From Bacteroidota bacterium (lineage in GTDB: Bacteria > Bacteroidota > Bacteroidia > UBA4408): a DNA stretch of 64,000 nt. Within the stretch, counting starts at the first letter, position 1, and each line of letters opens with the position of its first letter. A model generated the notes under the pieces. It had not been told where the DNA came from, ran no database searches, and saw nothing but the letters and a program-made list of their open reading frames with translations. Positions 36,349 to 47,158 of this stretch are shown here, in pieces. The position numbers and the translations under genes were made by a program. The DNA is taken from positions 248,001-312,000 of the forward strand of contig CAUJCU010000002.1 in assembly GCA_963169745.1 (NCBI GenBank). The letters are read 5' to 3'.

Positions 36349-36900
36349 TTACTCTTCTTTCTTTTTATCGCTTTTTTTAGCCCTTGGAGCTTTCTTTGGC
36401 TTCTCTTCTGTTGATGAAGCTGTATCAGTCGTATCAGGAGCAGCACTATCCGTTGTGGTTTCAGTATCTGAAGCTTTCTTACTACGACTTCTTCTGGTAA
36501 CCTTTTTAGCAGGAGCAACCTTAGGTGTATCTTGTATAAACTCATTAAAGTCAACAAGCTCAATCATACACATTTCAGCGTTATCACCCATTCTTGTTCC
36601 AGTTTTTAAAATTCGTGTATATCCGCCCGGACGATTAGCTACCTTTACACCTACTTCACGGAACAAAGCAGAAACAGCCTCTTTTTGCTTTAAATAAGCA
36701 AATACAGTTCTGCGACTATGTGTACTATCATTTTTAGATTTTGTAATTAAGGGCTCAACATAAGTGCGTAAAGCTTTAGCTTTAGCCAAAGTAGTGTTTA
36801 CGCGTTTATGCAATATTAAAGAGCAGGCCATATTAGCCAGCATAGATTTGCGGTGTGAACTTGTTCTTCCTAAGTGATTTACTTTTTTTCCGTGTCTCAT
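36349..36900 (-). CDS. rplQ: Ribosomal protein L17 with a long charged C-terminal tail
   Basis: The core (about 1-120) matches L17: [35 protein letters not shown]-like segment and [26 protein letters not shown]. The remaining ~60 residues are low complexity, with Lys-rich blocks around an acidic Thr/Ser/Ala stretch. L17 sits near the exit tunnel of the large subunit; the tail may extend over the surface. It is the last gene of the run. Confidence 0.95.
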   Translation of the reverse strand: MRHGKKVNHLGRTSSHRKSMLANMACSLILHKRVNTTLAKAKALRTYVEPLITKSKNDSTHSRRTVFAYLKQKEAVSALFREVGVKVANRPGGYTRILKTGTRMGDNAEMCMIELVDFNEFIQDTPKVAPAKKVTRRSRSKKASDTETTTDSAAPDTTDTASSTEEKPKKAPRAKKSDKKKEE

Positions 36901-36952
36901 TGTTAATTTTATTTTACAGCAACTGTTTTCTTTTTAAGATTTATAAGCTGCC

Positions 36953-37945
36953 TTATTCTTTATCTAATTTGTATTTGGAAACATTCATGCCAAACTGGAG
37001 ATTTTTAGAAGCAACTAATTCTTCCAGTTCTGTTAATGATTTTTTACCAAAGTTTCTAAACTTTAATAAATCGTTTTTATTAAAAGCTACCAACTCTCCT
37101 AAAGTTTCTACATCGGCCGCTTTTAAGCAATTAAGCGCACGAACCGATAAGTCCATATCATAAAGTTTAGTCTTTAATAATTGACGCATGTGTAATGAGT
37201 GCTCATCAAACTCTTCGGTTTCTTTTTTCTCTTCAACATCAAGAGTAATACGCTCATCTGAGAACAACATGAAATGATGAATCAAAATCTTTGCAGCTTC
37301 CTTTAAAGCGTCTTTTGGATGAATAGAACCATCAGTTGTAATATCCATGATAAGTTTTTCATAATCTGTTTTTTGTTCTACCCTGAAGTTCTCAACGCTA
37401 TACTTTACATTTTTAATTGGAGTATAAATAGCATCAATAGGAATCAATCCAGCAACAGCGTTACTCGGTTTATTTTCCTCAGCTGGAACATAACCTCTTC
37501 CCTTCTCAATCATCATTTCAATTTTCAATTTAACAGAAGGTTCCATATTACAGATTACCAAATCAGGATTTAAAACTTGGAAACCAGAAGTAAACCTACC
37601 AATATCGCCTGCTGAAAAGGTATTTTTACCTGTAACATTAACTACCAATCGTTCACTCTCTGTTCCTTCAATTTGTTTCTTAAAACGAACTTGTTTTAAG
37701 TTTAAAATAATCTCAGTAACATCTTCAACTACTCCTTTAATAGTAGAAAACTCATGATCTACACCTTCAATTTTAATATAGGTAATAGCAAAACCTTCTA
37801 ATGAGGAAAGTAATATTCTTCTTAAGGCATTGCCTACAGTAATACCGTATCCGGGTTCTAAAGGCCTAAACTCAAACTGACCAGTATAGTCTGTTGAATT
37901 AAGCATGATTACTTTATCAGGTCTTTGAAATGCTAAAATTGCCAT
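36953..37945 (-). CDS. rpoA: DNA-directed RNA polymerase alpha subunit
   Basis: The 330-residue alpha subunit has the dimerising N-terminal domain ([26 protein letters not shown]-type signature) and a C-terminal domain of about 65 residues ([22 protein letters not shown] and [16 protein letters not shown]) that contacts DNA and regulators. It lies between rpsD and rplQ as in most bacteria. Confidence 0.98.
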   Translation of the reverse strand: MAILAFQRPDKVIMLNSTDYTGQFEFRPLEPGYGITVGNALRRILLSSLEGFAITYIKIEGVDHEFSTIKGVVEDVTEIILNLKQVRFKKQIEGTESERLVVNVTGKNTFSAGDIGRFTSGFQVLNPDLVICNMEPSVKLKIEMMIEKGRGYVPAEENKPSNAVAGLIPIDAIYTPIKNVKYSVENFRVEQKTDYEKLIMDITTDGSIHPKDALKEAAKILIHHFMLFSDERITLDVEEKKETEEFDEHSLHMRQLLKTKLYDMDLSVRALNCLKAADVETLGELVAFNKNDLLKFRNFGKKSLTELEELVASKNLQFGMNVSKYKLDKE

Positions 37946-37990
37946 GGGTATATTCGTATTAATTTTTATTATTATAAATCATTCTGGATA

Positions 37991-38596
37991 TTAACGAGAG
38001 TACAATTCCACTATTAATTGTTCTTTAATATTTTCAGGAACTTCTGCACGTGTTGGAACTGCAATAAGTTTGCCTTCACCTCTGCTACTATCCCATTCTA
38101 ACCAAGGATACGAACGATTTGATGCGGCAATAGAATTACTGATCACTTCAAGTGATTTTGATTTCTCTCTAACAGCAACCACATCACCAACTTTTAAAGT
38201 TATTGAAGGAATGTTGGACACTTTACCGTTAACAGTAATATGGCTGTGTGAAACAAGCTGACGAGCTGCCATACGAGTAGGTGCTATACCTAAACGATAT
38301 ACCGTGTTATCTAAACGCAATTCAATTAACTGAATTAACACCTCACCAGTTACACCACGAGCGCGTGATGCACGATCAAATATGTTGGCAAACTGCTTTT
38401 CCAATATACCGTATGTAAATTTCGCTTTTTGCTTTTCTAAAAGCTGAATTGCATACTCCGATTGTTTTGCTCGCTTTTTAGCCAAACCGTGCATTCCCGG
38501 AGGATAATTCTTTTTTTCCAGTGCCTTATCAGGACCAAAAATTGGTTCTCTGAATTTTCTTGCAATCTTTGACTGAGGACCTCTATACCTTGCCAT
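37991..38596 (-). CDS. rpsD: Ribosomal protein S4
   Basis: The 201-residue product has the S4 RNA-binding domain ([31 protein letters not shown]) and the opening [18 protein letters not shown]. No cysteines are in the N-terminus, so it is the zinc-free form. S4 nucleates assembly of the 30S body and, in other bacteria, represses its own operon. Confidence 0.98.
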   Translation of the reverse strand: MARYRGPQSKIARKFREPIFGPDKALEKKNYPPGMHGLAKKRAKQSEYAIQLLEKQKAKFTYGILEKQFANIFDRASRARGVTGEVLIQLIELRLDNTVYRLGIAPTRMAARQLVSHSHITVNGKVSNIPSITLKVGDVVAVREKSKSLEVISNSIAASNRSYPWLEWDSSRGEGKLIAVPTRAEVPENIKEQLIVELYSR

Positions 38597-38640
38597 TTTT
38601 TATATATAGTTATGTAAAATAATAATCTGTTAACACTTAC

Positions 38641-39030
38641 TTAAACCCTTCTTCTTTTAGCTGGACGGCATCCGTTATGAGGAATAGGAGTAACATCCAT
38701 AATTTCTGTTACCTCAATGCCTGAATTTGCTATACTTCTAATAGCCGATTCTCTACCTGCTCCTGGTCCTTTTACAAATACCTTTACCTTACGCAAGCCA
38801 GCTTCGTGAGCAACTTTTGAGCAGTCTTCTCCAGCCATTTGAGCAGCATAAGGAGTATTTTTCTTTGAGCCCTTGAAACCCATTTTACCGGCAGATGACC
38901 AAGAAATAACCTCACCTTTGTGATTGGTAAGAGAAATTATAATATTATTGAAAGTTGCATTGATGTGAGCCTCACCGCTTGGATCAACACTTACTACTCT
39001 TTTCTTGGCTGTTTTTACTGTTTTTGCCAT
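38641..39030 (-). CDS. rpsK: Ribosomal protein S11
   Basis: The 129-residue product matches S11: [35 protein letters not shown] and the C-terminal [19 protein letters not shown]11 forms part of the 30S platform near the mRNA exit. It lies between rpsM and rpsD in the alpha operon order. Confidence 0.98.
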   Translation of the reverse strand: MAKTVKTAKKRVVSVDPSGEAHINATFNNIIISLTNHKGEVISWSSAGKMGFKGSKKNTPYAAQMAGEDCSKVAHEAGLRKVKVFVKGPGAGRESAIRSIANSGIEVTEIMDVTPIPHNGCRPAKRRRV

Positions 39031-39060
39031 GTTTTATTTACTAATTATTCCGTTAATATT

Positions 39061-39438
39061 TTACTTCGTTACCTTTTTCTTATTCGCAACTGTTTTTTTC
39101 TTCCCTTTGCGGGTACGAGCATTATTTTTTGTAGTTTGACCTCTTACAGGCAAGCCGCTACGATGACGTATTCCGCGGTAGCTACCAATATCCATCAAAC
39201 GTTTTATACTTAATTGTACTTCCGATCGGAGTGCTCCTTCTACTTTAAATTTATCGCTTATGATGTTACGAATTTTTGTAAGTTGATCGTCATTCCAATC
39301 TTGTACTTTAGTATCAAAGTCAATTCCGGCTTCTGATAAAATTGTTTGAGCAGATCTTCTGCCTATACCATAAATGTAGGTCAAACCTATCTCGCCTCTT
39401 TTGTTTTTTGGTAAATCTATACCTGAAATTCTAGCCAT
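39061..39438 (-). CDS. rpsM: Ribosomal protein S13
   Basis: The 125-residue product opens [25 protein letters not shown] and has the S13 C-terminus [17 protein letters not shown] that reaches toward the tRNA sites. S13 lies in the 30S head and contacts L5 across the subunit interface. Confidence 0.98.
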   Translation of the reverse strand: MARISGIDLPKNKRGEIGLTYIYGIGRRSAQTILSEAGIDFDTKVQDWNDDQLTKIRNIISDKFKVEGALRSEVQLSIKRLMDIGSYRGIRHRSGLPVRGQTTKNNARTRKGKKKTVANKKKVTK

Positions 39439-39468
39439 GTGCTGTAAGTAATATCTGTTTAATAATTA

Positions 39469-39585
39469 TTATCCTTGTCTTTGTTTAAACTTAGGATTTT
39501 TCTTGTTAATAACATACAAGCGTCCTTTTCTGCGTACAATTTTGCACTCAGCGCTTCTTTTTTTAATTGATGCTCTTACTTTCAT
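39469..39585 (-). CDS. rpmJ: Ribosomal protein L36 (missed by the ORF track)
   Basis: Reading the minus strand from the ATG at 39585 gives [20 protein letters not shown]...KQRQG, 38 residues, a clear L36. Only one Cys is present, so this is the zinc-independent form. It lies between infA and rpsM, the usual place. It is too short for the ORF track. Confidence 0.95.
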   Translation of the reverse strand: MKVRASIKKRSAECKIVRRKGRLYVINKKNPKFKQRQG

Positions 39586-39629
39586 TTTTTTTATTGTATT
39601 TCAATATTTCTGTATTTCAACAGATAAAT

Positions 39630-39848
39630 TTATTTATATCTAAATGATATGCGCCCTTTTGTTAAATCATATGGGCTCATTTCCACTTTAACCTTGTCTC
39701 CAGGCAAAATTCGAATATAATGCATCCTCATTTTACCCGAAATATGCGCTGTAATAACATGCCCGTTTTCCAACTCAACACGAAACATCGCATTACTTAA
39801 CGCTTCCACAACTGTTCCGTCTTGTTCTATTGATGACTGTTTGGGCAT
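39630..39848 (-). CDS. infA: Translation initiation factor IF-1
   Basis: The 72-residue product is an S1-type OB fold: [56 protein letters not shown]-1 binds the 30S A site during initiation. It follows map in the operon. Confidence 0.97.
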   Translation of the reverse strand: MPKQSSIEQDGTVVEALSNAMFRVELENGHVITAHISGKMRMHYIRILPGDKVKVEMSPYDLTKGRISFRYK

Positions 39849-39870
39849 CTTACTTTTCTTTTTTTTATTT

Positions 39871-40647
39871 CTATTTAGTTTTTAATACTTCTTCAATATA
39901 ATCAAACGTTGATAAGACATCGGCCTTTTCCTTTTGAACGGCAATAGTGTGCTCAAAATGTGCCGATACTTTTCCATCAGCCGTTTTAATAGTCCAATTG
40001 TCCTTATCGCGTATTACTTCTTTCTTTCCCAGATTAATCATGGGTTCTATAGCAATAACTAAGCCTGTTTGTAAAAGTGTTCCACGTCCTTTTTTACCGT
40101 AATTGGGCACTTCGGGAGCTTCATGAAGATGTCGACCAACTCCGTGCCCTACAAGCTCACGTACAACCGAAAATCCTGCCCCTTCTGCACAATTCTGAAC
40201 AGCTTCTCCTATATCACCTATACGCTTCCCAGTAACAGCCTGCTTAATTCCTTCTGCCAAACACTTTTTTGTTGTATCCAGTAATTGCTGCATTTCTGGT
40301 TTTATGTTACCTACTGCAAAAGTATAGGCCGAATCACCATAAAATCCATTTTGCAAAACACCGCAATCAATTGATACAATGTCTCCGTCTTTCAAGATAT
40401 AATTTCCTGGAATTCCGTGAACTACTGCGGCATTTACCGAAACACACAAAGCATTCGGAAACCCATCATAACCTTTAAAGGCAGCTTGGGCTCCATGGTC
40501 CTGAATAAATGTATCAGCAATCCTATCTAACTCAATACAACTCACTCCAGGCTTTATATGCTTAGCGACTTCTGCTAAGGTTTTTCCAACAAGTAAAGAA
40601 CTTATTCTTATTAACTCAATCTCCTCTTTCGTTTTATAATAAAGCAT
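39871..40647 (-). CDS. map: Type I methionine aminopeptidase
   Basis: Map removes the initiator Met from new proteins. The 258-residue protein shows the metal ligands in [20 protein letters not shown] (two Asp), the His in [18 protein letters not shown], and the Glu residues in IEPMI and HFEHTIAV. It lies between secY and infA, where it is conserved in many phyla. Confidence 0.96.
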   Translation of the reverse strand: MLYYKTKEEIELIRISSLLVGKTLAEVAKHIKPGVSCIELDRIADTFIQDHGAQAAFKGYDGFPNALCVSVNAAVVHGIPGNYILKDGDIVSIDCGVLQNGFYGDSAYTFAVGNIKPEMQQLLDTTKKCLAEGIKQAVTGKRIGDIGEAVQNCAEGAGFSVVRELVGHGVGRHLHEAPEVPNYGKKGRGTLLQTGLVIAIEPMINLGKKEVIRDKDNWTIKTADGKVSAHFEHTIAVQKEKADVLSTFDYIEEVLKTK

Positions 40648-40655
40648 ATTTCTGC

Positions 40656-41999
40656 TTAATTAGTAACCATTGGCACTGCCGATTGGTTGCTGCTTCTTCC
40701 CATCAATCTTCCTGTCTTCATTAAGCCATCATAATGGCGCATTAATAAATGGCTTTCTATTTGTTGAAGAGTGTCTAATACCACACCAACCAAAATTAAT
40801 AAAGAAGTACCTCCATAAAAATGAGCAAATTGTGCATTAACTCCTAATCTTGTAGCAAAAGCAGGAATGATCGCTATCATGGCTAAAAATAAAGAGCCAG
40901 GGAACGTAATGCGCGACATAATTGTATCTATAAAATCAGCCGTACTTTTACCCGGTTTTACTCCCGGAATAAAACCTCCATTACGCTTCATATCATCAGC
41001 CATTTGGTTAGGGTTAATGGTAATTGCTGTATAGAAATAGGTAAAGGCAATGATCATAATTGCAAAAACTAAATTATGCCAAAAACCAGTATAGTCTGAT
41101 AGGGCTGTAATAATTCCACTCGCAGAACCTGAACTAGAAAAACCAGCTAAGGTCATAGGAAGGAACATTATTGCTTGAGCAAAAATAATAGGCATAACCC
41201 CAGCAGCATTTACTTTTAAAGGAATGTACTGCCTTACGCCCCCATACTGTTTATTTCCAACAACTTTTTTAGCAAACTGAACCGGTATTTTTCGGGTACC
41301 TTGTACTAACAAAATAGAAACCAAAATAATAGCAAACAAAATTACCAACTCAACTAATAATATCACTAAACCTCCTCCGGAATTCTCTAGCCGTGATACA
41401 AACTCTTGTACAAAAGCAACTGGTAAATTGGCAATAATACCAATCATAATAATTAATGATATTCCGTTACCAATACCTTTGTCTGTAATTTTTTCACCCA
41501 ACCACATAATAAATATCGTTCCGGCTAACAAAATTGTAACTGCTGATATCCAAAACATCGTATCGTTATGAAGTCTAGCTTGAGCTGGAACTTGAGTAGC
41601 AATATAACCCGGTGCTTGTAATATGGTAATCAAGACCGTTAAAAAGCGTGTGTATTGGTTTATTTTTTTTCGTCCACTTTCCCCTTCCTTCTGCATTTTT
41701 TGAAATTGCGGAACTGCCATGCCCATAAGCTGCATTACTATTGATGCAGAAATGTAAGGCATAATTCCTAATGCAAAAATTGAAGCTCTAGAAAAAGCAC
41801 CACCTGCAAAAATATTAATAAGCCCGGCCAAGCCAGATGGATCTCCGTTAATACTGTGTAAAACTTCGGTATCTACACCAGGTAGGATAACAAATGAACC
41901 CAAACGGTAAATTAATAAAAATCCAAGAGTGTTCAGAATCCTTGTTCTTAACTCTTCAATTTTATAAATATTTTTTATGGTATTGATTAAACTTTTCAT
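40656..41999 (-). CDS. secY: SecY preprotein translocase channel
   Basis: The 447-residue membrane protein has about ten helices. Recognisable parts are the N-terminal RILNTLGFLLIYRLGSFVILPG, the plug-region INIFAGGAFSRASIFALGIMPYISASI, and the cytoplasmic loop PFxxR-like QGTRKIPVQFAKKVV. SecY is the channel for Sec export, which precedes T9SS for the cargo proteins in this window. It starts the secY-map-infA part of the spc operon and follows rplO. Confidence 0.97.
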   Translation of the reverse strand: MKSLINTIKNIYKIEELRTRILNTLGFLLIYRLGSFVILPGVDTEVLHSINGDPSGLAGLINIFAGGAFSRASIFALGIMPYISASIVMQLMGMAVPQFQKMQKEGESGRKKINQYTRFLTVLITILQAPGYIATQVPAQARLHNDTMFWISAVTILLAGTIFIMWLGEKITDKGIGNGISLIIMIGIIANLPVAFVQEFVSRLENSGGGLVILLVELVILFAIILVSILLVQGTRKIPVQFAKKVVGNKQYGGVRQYIPLKVNAAGVMPIIFAQAIMFLPMTLAGFSSSGSASGIITALSDYTGFWHNLVFAIMIIAFTYFYTAITINPNQMADDMKRNGGFIPGVKPGKSTADFIDTIMSRITFPGSLFLAMIAIIPAFATRLGVNAQFAHFYGGTSLLILVGVVLDTLQQIESHLLMRHYDGLMKTGRLMGRSSNQSAVPMVTN

Positions 42000-42006
42000 A
42001 TAGTAA

Positions 42007-42453
42007 TTAAAGAGTTATGGCAGTTCCTCCTGTATTTTCAATAGCCAGCTTAGCGCTTGCTGAAAAAGCATGAACTTTTACCTCAATTTTAGACTTGAGT
42101 TCGCCACGACCTAAAATTTTAATTAAATCATTTTTAGAGGCCAAACCATTCTGTATTAGTAAATCCATGTTAATTTCACTGGCATTGGTTTTATCAACCA
42201 AACGCTGTAAAATATCTAAATTTAAGCCTCTATAGCTAACCCTGTTAATATTCTTGAAACCTACTTTCGGCAGTCTCCGTTGTAACGGCATTTGCCCCCC
42301 TTCAAAACCAACCTTGCTGGTATATCCTGAGCGAGACTTAGCGCCCTTATGACCACGTGTAGAAGTTCCTCCTCTACCGGATCCCTGACCTCTGCCTATT
42401 CTTTTTCTATTTTTTGTTGAGCCTTCTGCAGGCTTTAAATTGCTTAAATTCAT
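42007..42453 (-). CDS. rplO: Ribosomal protein L15
   Basis: The 148-residue product has the Gly/Arg-rich N-terminus KRIGRGQGSGRGGTSTRGHKG and the core GFEGGQMPLQRRLPK of L15. L15 reaches deep into 23S rRNA during late assembly. It lies between rpmD and secY. Confidence 0.97.
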   Translation of the reverse strand: MNLSNLKPAEGSTKNRKRIGRGQGSGRGGTSTRGHKGAKSRSGYTSKVGFEGGQMPLQRRLPKVGFKNINRVSYRGLNLDILQRLVDKTNASEINMDLLIQNGLASKNDLIKILGRGELKSKIEVKVHAFSASAKLAIENTGGTAITL

Positions 42454-42477
42454 TATTCCGTTTAAAATAATTTATAA

Positions 42478-42654
42478 TTACTCTATTATCGTTACAAGGT
42501 GGTGTACCTTGTTAATCATACCACGAATATTGGCATTGTCTTCTTTTTCAAGAATTTGATGCATTTTAGAAAATCCTAAAGCTTTTAAAGTTCTTTTCTG
42601 ACGCTCAGGGCGGTCAATACTACTTTTTATTTGCTTAATTTTAATTGTTGCCAT
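42478..42654 (-). CDS. rpmD: Ribosomal protein L30 (missed by the ORF track)
   Basis: Reading the minus strand from the ATG at 42654 gives MATIKIKQIKSSIDRPERQK...VHHLVTIIE, 58 residues, which matches L30 (KSSIDRPERQKRTLKALGFSKMH). It lies between rpsE and rplO, the usual position. It was too short for the ORF track. Confidence 0.95.
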   Translation of the reverse strand: MATIKIKQIKSSIDRPERQKRTLKALGFSKMHQILEKEDNANIRGMINKVHHLVTIIE

Positions 42655-42672
42655 TGTTTATTCGGTTAAAAA

Positions 42673-43191
42673 TTATCCGTTAAATACTCTTTGCATGCTG
42701 ATACCTCTTTGTTGAGAAACAGTAACAGCATCTCTCATTTGAACCAACGCATCAATAGTTGCTTTTACAACGTTATGTGGGTTGGAAGATCCTTTTGATT
42801 TTGCTAATACATCTCTTACTCCCACACTTTCTAAAACGGCACGCATAGCACCCCCGGCTATAACACCGGTACCATGTGCTGCTGGTTTCAAAAACACTCT
42901 TGAGCCACTATATTTACCATTTTGCTCATGTGGAACAGTTCCTTTTATAATAGGCACTTTTATCAAATTCTTTTTTGCATCTTCAATACCTTTAGTAATG
43001 GCATCGGTTACTTCCTTAGCTTTACCTAAACCATAACCAACTACACCATTTTCATCACCTACAACTACAATTGCTGAAAAACTGAACGTACGTCCACCTT
43101 TAGTAACTTTGGTTACACGTTGAACACTTACTAACTTGTCTTTTAGTTCAATATCGCTTGATTTTACTTTTTTAATTTGTGCGTTTGACAT
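42673..43191 (-). CDS. rpsE: Ribosomal protein S5
   Basis: The 172-residue product has [46 protein letters not shown] and a C-terminal domain with [20 protein letters not shown]5 helps translational accuracy at the mRNA entry site. Confidence 0.98.
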   Translation of the reverse strand: MSNAQIKKVKSSDIELKDKLVSVQRVTKVTKGGRTFSFSAIVVVGDENGVVGYGLGKAKEVTDAITKGIEDAKKNLIKVPIIKGTVPHEQNGKYSGSRVFLKPAAHGTGVIAGGAMRAVLESVGVRDVLAKSKGSSNPHNVVKATIDALVQMRDAVTVSQQRGISMQRVFNG

Positions 43192-43215
43192 TATTATTGG
43201 GTTCTAATGTAGTTA

Positions 43216-43572
43216 TTAAAAATTTAGTCCGGCTTCTCTAGCTGCGTCTGCCAATGATTTTATACGTCCATGATACAAGTATCCGTTACGGTCAAATCGA
43301 ACTGCATTTAATCCTGCAGCCTGTGCTTTTTCAGCTAACGATTTTCCTACTAAACGGGCTTGTTCAATCTTATTCACTTTTTGATCTGCTATTTCTTTCA
43401 CTTTTGAAGATGCTGCTACAAGGGTTCTTCCTGATGAATCATCAATAAGTTGAGCATAAATTTGTTTATTACTTCTGAATACAGATAAGCGTGGAGTTTG
43501 AGTGTCTCCTGTAATTACTTTGCGAATTCTTCTTTTTATCCGCTCTCTTCTTGCCTCTTTAGTTAAAGCCAT
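43216..43572 (-). CDS. rplR: Ribosomal protein L18
   Basis: The 118-residue product fits L18: [21 protein letters not shown] near the start and [26 protein letters not shown] at the end. L18 binds 5S rRNA together with L5. It lies between rplF and rpsE. Confidence 0.97.
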   Translation of the reverse strand: MALTKEARRERIKRRIRKVITGDTQTPRLSVFRSNKQIYAQLIDDSSGRTLVAASSKVKEIADQKVNKIEQARLVGKSLAEKAQAAGLNAVRFDRNGYLYHGRIKSLADAAREAGLNF

Positions 43573-43602
43573 TTTCTATTATCTTTATTTGTTTAACCTC
43601 TA

Positions 43603-44154
43603 TTATTTTCCTGCAGTTTTACCAGCCTTTCTGCGTAACTGTTCACCCACAAACTTAATTCCTTTTCCTTTATATGGTTCAGGAGGGCGTAGTGATCGTA
43701 TTTTGGCAGCAACCTGACCTAATAACTGTTTGTCAAAACTAGTCATCGTAATAGTTGGGTTTTTCCCTCTTTCCGTTAAGGTCGTTACTTTTACTTCATT
43801 AGGGAGCTGAATACTAACATTATGAGAATATCCCAAAGTGAGATCCAACATTTGACCGGAATGTGCTGCTCGGTATCCTACCCCTACTAATTCTTGCTCT
43901 ACTTTAAACCCTTCAGAAACTCCTTTTACCATATTGGCAATTAAAGCACGATAAAGGCCATGTAGTGCTCTTTCTTCTTTTTCGTCACCTAAGCGCTTTA
44001 CATCAATTTTACCATTTTCAAACTCAATGGTAATTCCGCTCTTAAGCTCTTGTGTTAGTTCTCCTAGTTTTCCTTTAACAGTAACAGCGTTTCCGTTTAC
44101 TTTAACTTCAACACCTGAGGGAACATTTATCGGTAATTTTCCTATTCTTGACAT
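43603..44154 (-). CDS. rplF: Ribosomal protein L6
   Basis: The 183-residue product has the two L6 beta domains and the C-terminal signature IRSLRPPEPYKGKGIKFVGE. L6 lies near the GTPase-associated region of the large subunit. It lies between rpsH and rplR. Confidence 0.98.
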   Translation of the reverse strand: MSRIGKLPINVPSGVEVKVNGNAVTVKGKLGELTQELKSGITIEFENGKIDVKRLGDEKEERALHGLYRALIANMVKGVSEGFKVEQELVGVGYRAAHSGQMLDLTLGYSHNVSIQLPNEVKVTTLTERGKNPTITMTSFDKQLLGQVAAKIRSLRPPEPYKGKGIKFVGEQLRRKAGKTAGK

Positions 44155-44166
44155 GGTTCAATTTTT

Positions 44167-44562
44167 TTAAGATACATAACAAATAACTTCACCACCAATA
44201 TTCAAATTTCTTGCTTCTTTATCGGTCATTAAGCCTTTAGAAGTAGAAATAATGGCAATTCCCAAACCATTCATAACTTTGGGTAGAACGGAATGGCCAG
44301 CATACTTTCTTAAACCAGGTTTACTAACTCTGGTTAAATTTTTAATGGCGCTAAGTTTATTGGTAGGATGGTATTTCAAGGCTATTTTTATAGTTCCCTG
44401 AACAGTGTTTTCTTCAAATTTGTAGTTAAGAATATAACCTTTGTCAAATAGGATTTTGGTAATTTCCTTTTTCATGTTTGAAGCCGGAACTTCAACTACT
44501 TTGTGGTTTGCCATTATGGCATTTCTAAGTCTGGTTAGATAGTCTGATATTGGATCTGTCAT
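44167..44562 (-). CDS. rpsH: Ribosomal protein S8
   Basis: The 131-residue product opens [15 protein letters not shown] and has the C-terminal [27 protein letters not shown]8 binds the centre of 16S rRNA, and in E. coli represses the spc operon; that control is not shown here. Confidence 0.98.
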   Translation of the reverse strand: MTDPISDYLTRLRNAIMANHKVVEVPASNMKKEITKILFDKGYILNYKFEENTVQGTIKIALKYHPTNKLSAIKNLTRVSKPGLRKYAGHSVLPKVMNGLGIAIISTSKGLMTDKEARNLNIGGEVICYVS

Positions 44563-44631
44563 TTTTTTTATTATATGTTATTCCGCGAACAGAATAATTA
44601 TATGAATACTCTTTTTATTTTTATTTTTTGG

Positions 44632-44901
44632 TTACCAACTGGCTTTAACAACTCCTGGTATTTTGCCATTTAAGGCCATTTCTCTGAAAGTGATACGTGA
44701 CAAACCAAATTGTCTGATGTATCCCCTTGGTCTTCCGGTTAATTTGCAACGGTTTCTTTGTCTTGTAGGGGCTGAATTACGAGGTAATTTTTGCAATCCC
44801 ACATAATCTCCGGCTTCCTTTAAAGCTGCTCTTCTTTCGGCATATTGCTGGGCAAGTTTTGCTCTTTTAACTTCCCTTGCCTTCATTGATTCCTTAGCCA
44901 T
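44632..44901 (-). CDS. rpsN: Ribosomal protein S14, zinc-free long form
   Basis: The 89-residue product ends [40 protein letters not shown], typical of S14. It has one Cys only, so it is the C-minus, zinc-independent type. S14 is a 30S head protein. Confidence 0.97.
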   Translation of the reverse strand: MAKESMKAREVKRAKLAQQYAERRAALKEAGDYVGLQKLPRNSAPTRQRNRCKLTGRPRGYIRQFGLSRITFREMALNGKIPGVVKASW

Positions 44902-44909
44902 ATTACTTT

Positions 44910-45467
44910 TTAGTTTTTTTGATTTTTAAATGGAATTCCAAATTGTTTTAACAAAGCAAAAGCTTCAGCATCTGTTTGTGATGAGGTCACAAAGGTAATA
45001 TCCATACCCATTATTTTGCTCACTTTGTCAATCTGAATTTCAGGATAAATAATTTGTTCTGTTACTCCCATTGTATAATTTCCCTTCCCATCAAATGACT
45101 TCTCATTAACACCACGAAAATCACGAATACGAGGCAAAGCTACAGAAATTAAACGATCTAAAAATTCATACATTTTGTCGCCACGTAGCGTTACTTTAAT
45201 TCCAATTGGAACTCCTTTACGAAGTTTAAAATTGGATATATCTTTTTTAGACTTGGTTGCGATGGCCTTTTGTCCGGTAATGGTAGCCATTTCGTTAAGA
45301 GCTGCATCAATTAGTTTTTTGTCTGATACAGCCGAACCAATTCCTTGATTAATGCAAATTTTTTGCAATTTAGGAACCTGCATTGAGCTTTTGTACTCAA
45401 ATTGTTTTATTAACGCTGGAACAACTTCCTTGGCGTATTTTTCTTTTAGTCTTGGAACGTATGCCAT
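44910..45467 (-). CDS. rplE: Ribosomal protein L5
   Basis: The 185-residue product contains [53 protein letters not shown] and [29 protein letters not shown]5 binds 5S rRNA and the P-site tRNA. Its start codon overlaps the rplX stop by one base. Confidence 0.98.
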   Translation of the reverse strand: MAYVPRLKEKYAKEVVPALIKQFEYKSSMQVPKLQKICINQGIGSAVSDKKLIDAALNEMATITGQKAIATKSKKDISNFKLRKGVPIGIKVTLRGDKMYEFLDRLISVALPRIRDFRGVNEKSFDGKGNYTMGVTEQIIYPEIQIDKVSKIMGMDITFVTSSQTDAEAFALLKQFGIPFKNQKN

Positions 45468-45784
45468 TATTTAATTACCTCCCCTGATTTTTTTGAATAA
45501 CGAACTTTTTTACCTTCTTCATTTTCTTTTCTCCCCACTTTAGTAACTTTTCCACCAACAAGTAAGGCCAAATTAGAAATATGAATAGATGCTTCTTGCT
45601 TTACAATGCCGCCTTGCGGATGTGTTGCGTTAGGTTTGGTATGTTTAGAAACCAAATTAACTCCTTCAACTATTGCTCTTAACTTACTGCGATCGATTTC
45701 CAGTACTTTGCCTTCTTTTCCTTTAGAATCTCCGGCTAAAACTTTTACCGTATCACCTTTTTTAATATGAAATTTTGTTTGCAT
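45467..45784 (-). CDS. rplX: Ribosomal protein L24
   Basis: The 105-residue product has the KOW motif [23 protein letters not shown] and the L24 segment [36 protein letters not shown]24 starts large-subunit assembly near the exit tunnel. Confidence 0.97.
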   Translation of the reverse strand: MQTKFHIKKGDTVKVLAGDSKGKEGKVLEIDRSKLRAIVEGVNLVSKHTKPNATHPQGGIVKQEASIHISNLALLVGGKVTKVGRKENEEGKKVRYSKKSGEVIK

Positions 45785-45798
45785 GGTTAGATTTATAT

Positions 45799-46167
45799 TT
45801 ATAGCACCTCTGGAGCTAATGATACTATTTTCATAAATTGCTTCTCTCTCAACTCTCTGGCCACTGGACCAAAAATACGCGTTCCTCTCATTTCTTCTGC
45901 TGCATTAAGTAAAACTACAGCGTTATCATCAAATCTGATATATGACCCGTCTTGGCGTTTAACTTCTTTAGAAGTACGTACAATTACTGCTTTAGAAACT
46001 GTTCCCTTCTTTATGTTTCCGCTAGGTACACTGTGTTTCACACTAACGATAATTTTATCGCCAACAGAAGCATATCTTCTTTTGGTTCCTCCTAGTACAC
46101 GTATGCACAGTACTTCCTTAGCTCCGCTGTTGTCTGCTACTGTTAGTCTTGATTCCTGTTGTATCAT
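45799..46167 (-). CDS. rplN: Ribosomal protein L14
   Basis: The 122-residue product opens [27 protein letters not shown] and ends with [28 protein letters not shown], both typical of L14. L14 sits at the subunit interface and is the usual contact for the silencing factor RsfS. Confidence 0.98.
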   Translation of the reverse strand: MIQQESRLTVADNSGAKEVLCIRVLGGTKRRYASVGDKIIVSVKHSVPSGNIKKGTVSKAVIVRTSKEVKRQDGSYIRFDDNAVVLLNAAEEMRGTRIFGPVARELREKQFMKIVSLAPEVL

Positions 46168-46205
46168 TTTATTCTATATTTTTCTGAACAATTCAGTATA
46201 ACAAT

Positions 46206-46460
46206 TTATTTAACTTTTTCAATTATCTCTACCAAACGCCAATTTTTGGTTTTACTCAATGGGCGGGTTTCCATAATTTTAACGGTATCACCAATGCTAC
46301 ATGTGTTTGTCTCGTCATGCGCAACATATTTTGCAGTCTTCTTAACGAATTTACCGTACATTGGGTGTTTTACCTTACGCTCAATAGATACAACAATGGA
46401 TTTATCCATTTTATTGCTTACTACTAAACCTATTCTTTCTTTGCGAAGGTTTCTTTCCAT
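46206..46460 (-). CDS. rpsQ: Ribosomal protein S17
   Basis: The 84-residue OB-fold protein has [36 protein letters not shown] and the ending [21 protein letters not shown], as in S17. It lies between rpmC and rplN. Confidence 0.97.
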   Translation of the reverse strand: MERNLRKERIGLVVSNKMDKSIVVSIERKVKHPMYGKFVKKTAKYVAHDETNTCSIGDTVKIMETRPLSKTKNWRLVEIIEKVK

Positions 46461-46462
46461 GA

Positions 46463-46657
46463 TTACTTATTTTTTCTTTTATTAATTTCTGTAGCCAAGC
46501 GCGAAACATTTCTGCGCGTTGTTCTAATTGAAAGTGGGTTTTCTAAAGGAGAAACAGTGTGATTCATTTTCATTTTAGACAAGGTACTTTTCTCAATTAA
46601 GTATCTTTCATTTAAATCAGAATCTTTAAGTTCGTTAATTACCGATTGTTTTAGCAT
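46463..46657 (-). CDS. rpmC: Ribosomal protein L29
   Basis: The 64-residue product has the L29 helices ([51 protein letters not shown]). L29 lies by the exit tunnel where trigger factor and SRP bind. It lies between rplP and rpsQ with two bases to rpsQ. Confidence 0.95.
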   Translation of the reverse strand: MLKQSVINELKDSDLNERYLIEKSTLSKMKMNHTVSPLENPLSIRTTRRNVSRLATEINKRKNK

Positions 46658-46684
46658 GGTTATTGGTATTATAATACGTTAGTT

Positions 46685-47113
46685 TTATACGGTATCTTCT
46701 TGGTAATCTCTTCTTGTTATAAATTTAGTGGTAATCGGTAATTTTTGTGCAGCTAACCTCAAAGCTTCTTTAGCTGTTGCCAAAGGAACTCCATCTGCTT
46801 CAAAAATAATTCTTCCGGGTTTTACAACGGCTACCCAATACTCTGGAGCTCCTTTTCCTTTACCCATACGAACCTCAGCTGGTTTTTTGGTAATTGGTTT
46901 ATCAGGAAACACTCTAATCCAAATACGCCCCTCTCTTTTCATAAATCTGGTAACAGCAATACGTGCTGCTTCTATTTGTCTAGCAGTAATCCAAGCTCCT
47001 TCTTCAGCTTTAATCGCAAATGAACCCAAGGCAATTTGGTTTCCGCGTTGTGCGTTCCCCTTCATTTTCATCTTGTGCATCTTACGAAACTTCGTTCTTT
47101 TTGGCTGTAGCAT
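46685..47113 (-). CDS. rplP: Ribosomal protein L16
   Basis: The 142-residue product shows [33 protein letters not shown], the [35 protein letters not shown] core and the [21 protein letters not shown] end of L16. L16 helps A-site tRNA binding. Confidence 0.98.
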   Translation of the reverse strand: MLQPKRTKFRKMHKMKMKGNAQRGNQIALGSFAIKAEEGAWITARQIEAARIAVTRFMKREGRIWIRVFPDKPITKKPAEVRMGKGKGAPEYWVAVVKPGRIIFEADGVPLATAKEALRLAAQKLPITTKFITRRDYQEDTV

Positions 47114-47158
47114 CTTAATTTAATTATTAATGATAATCTAAAATCTTAATTTATATAT

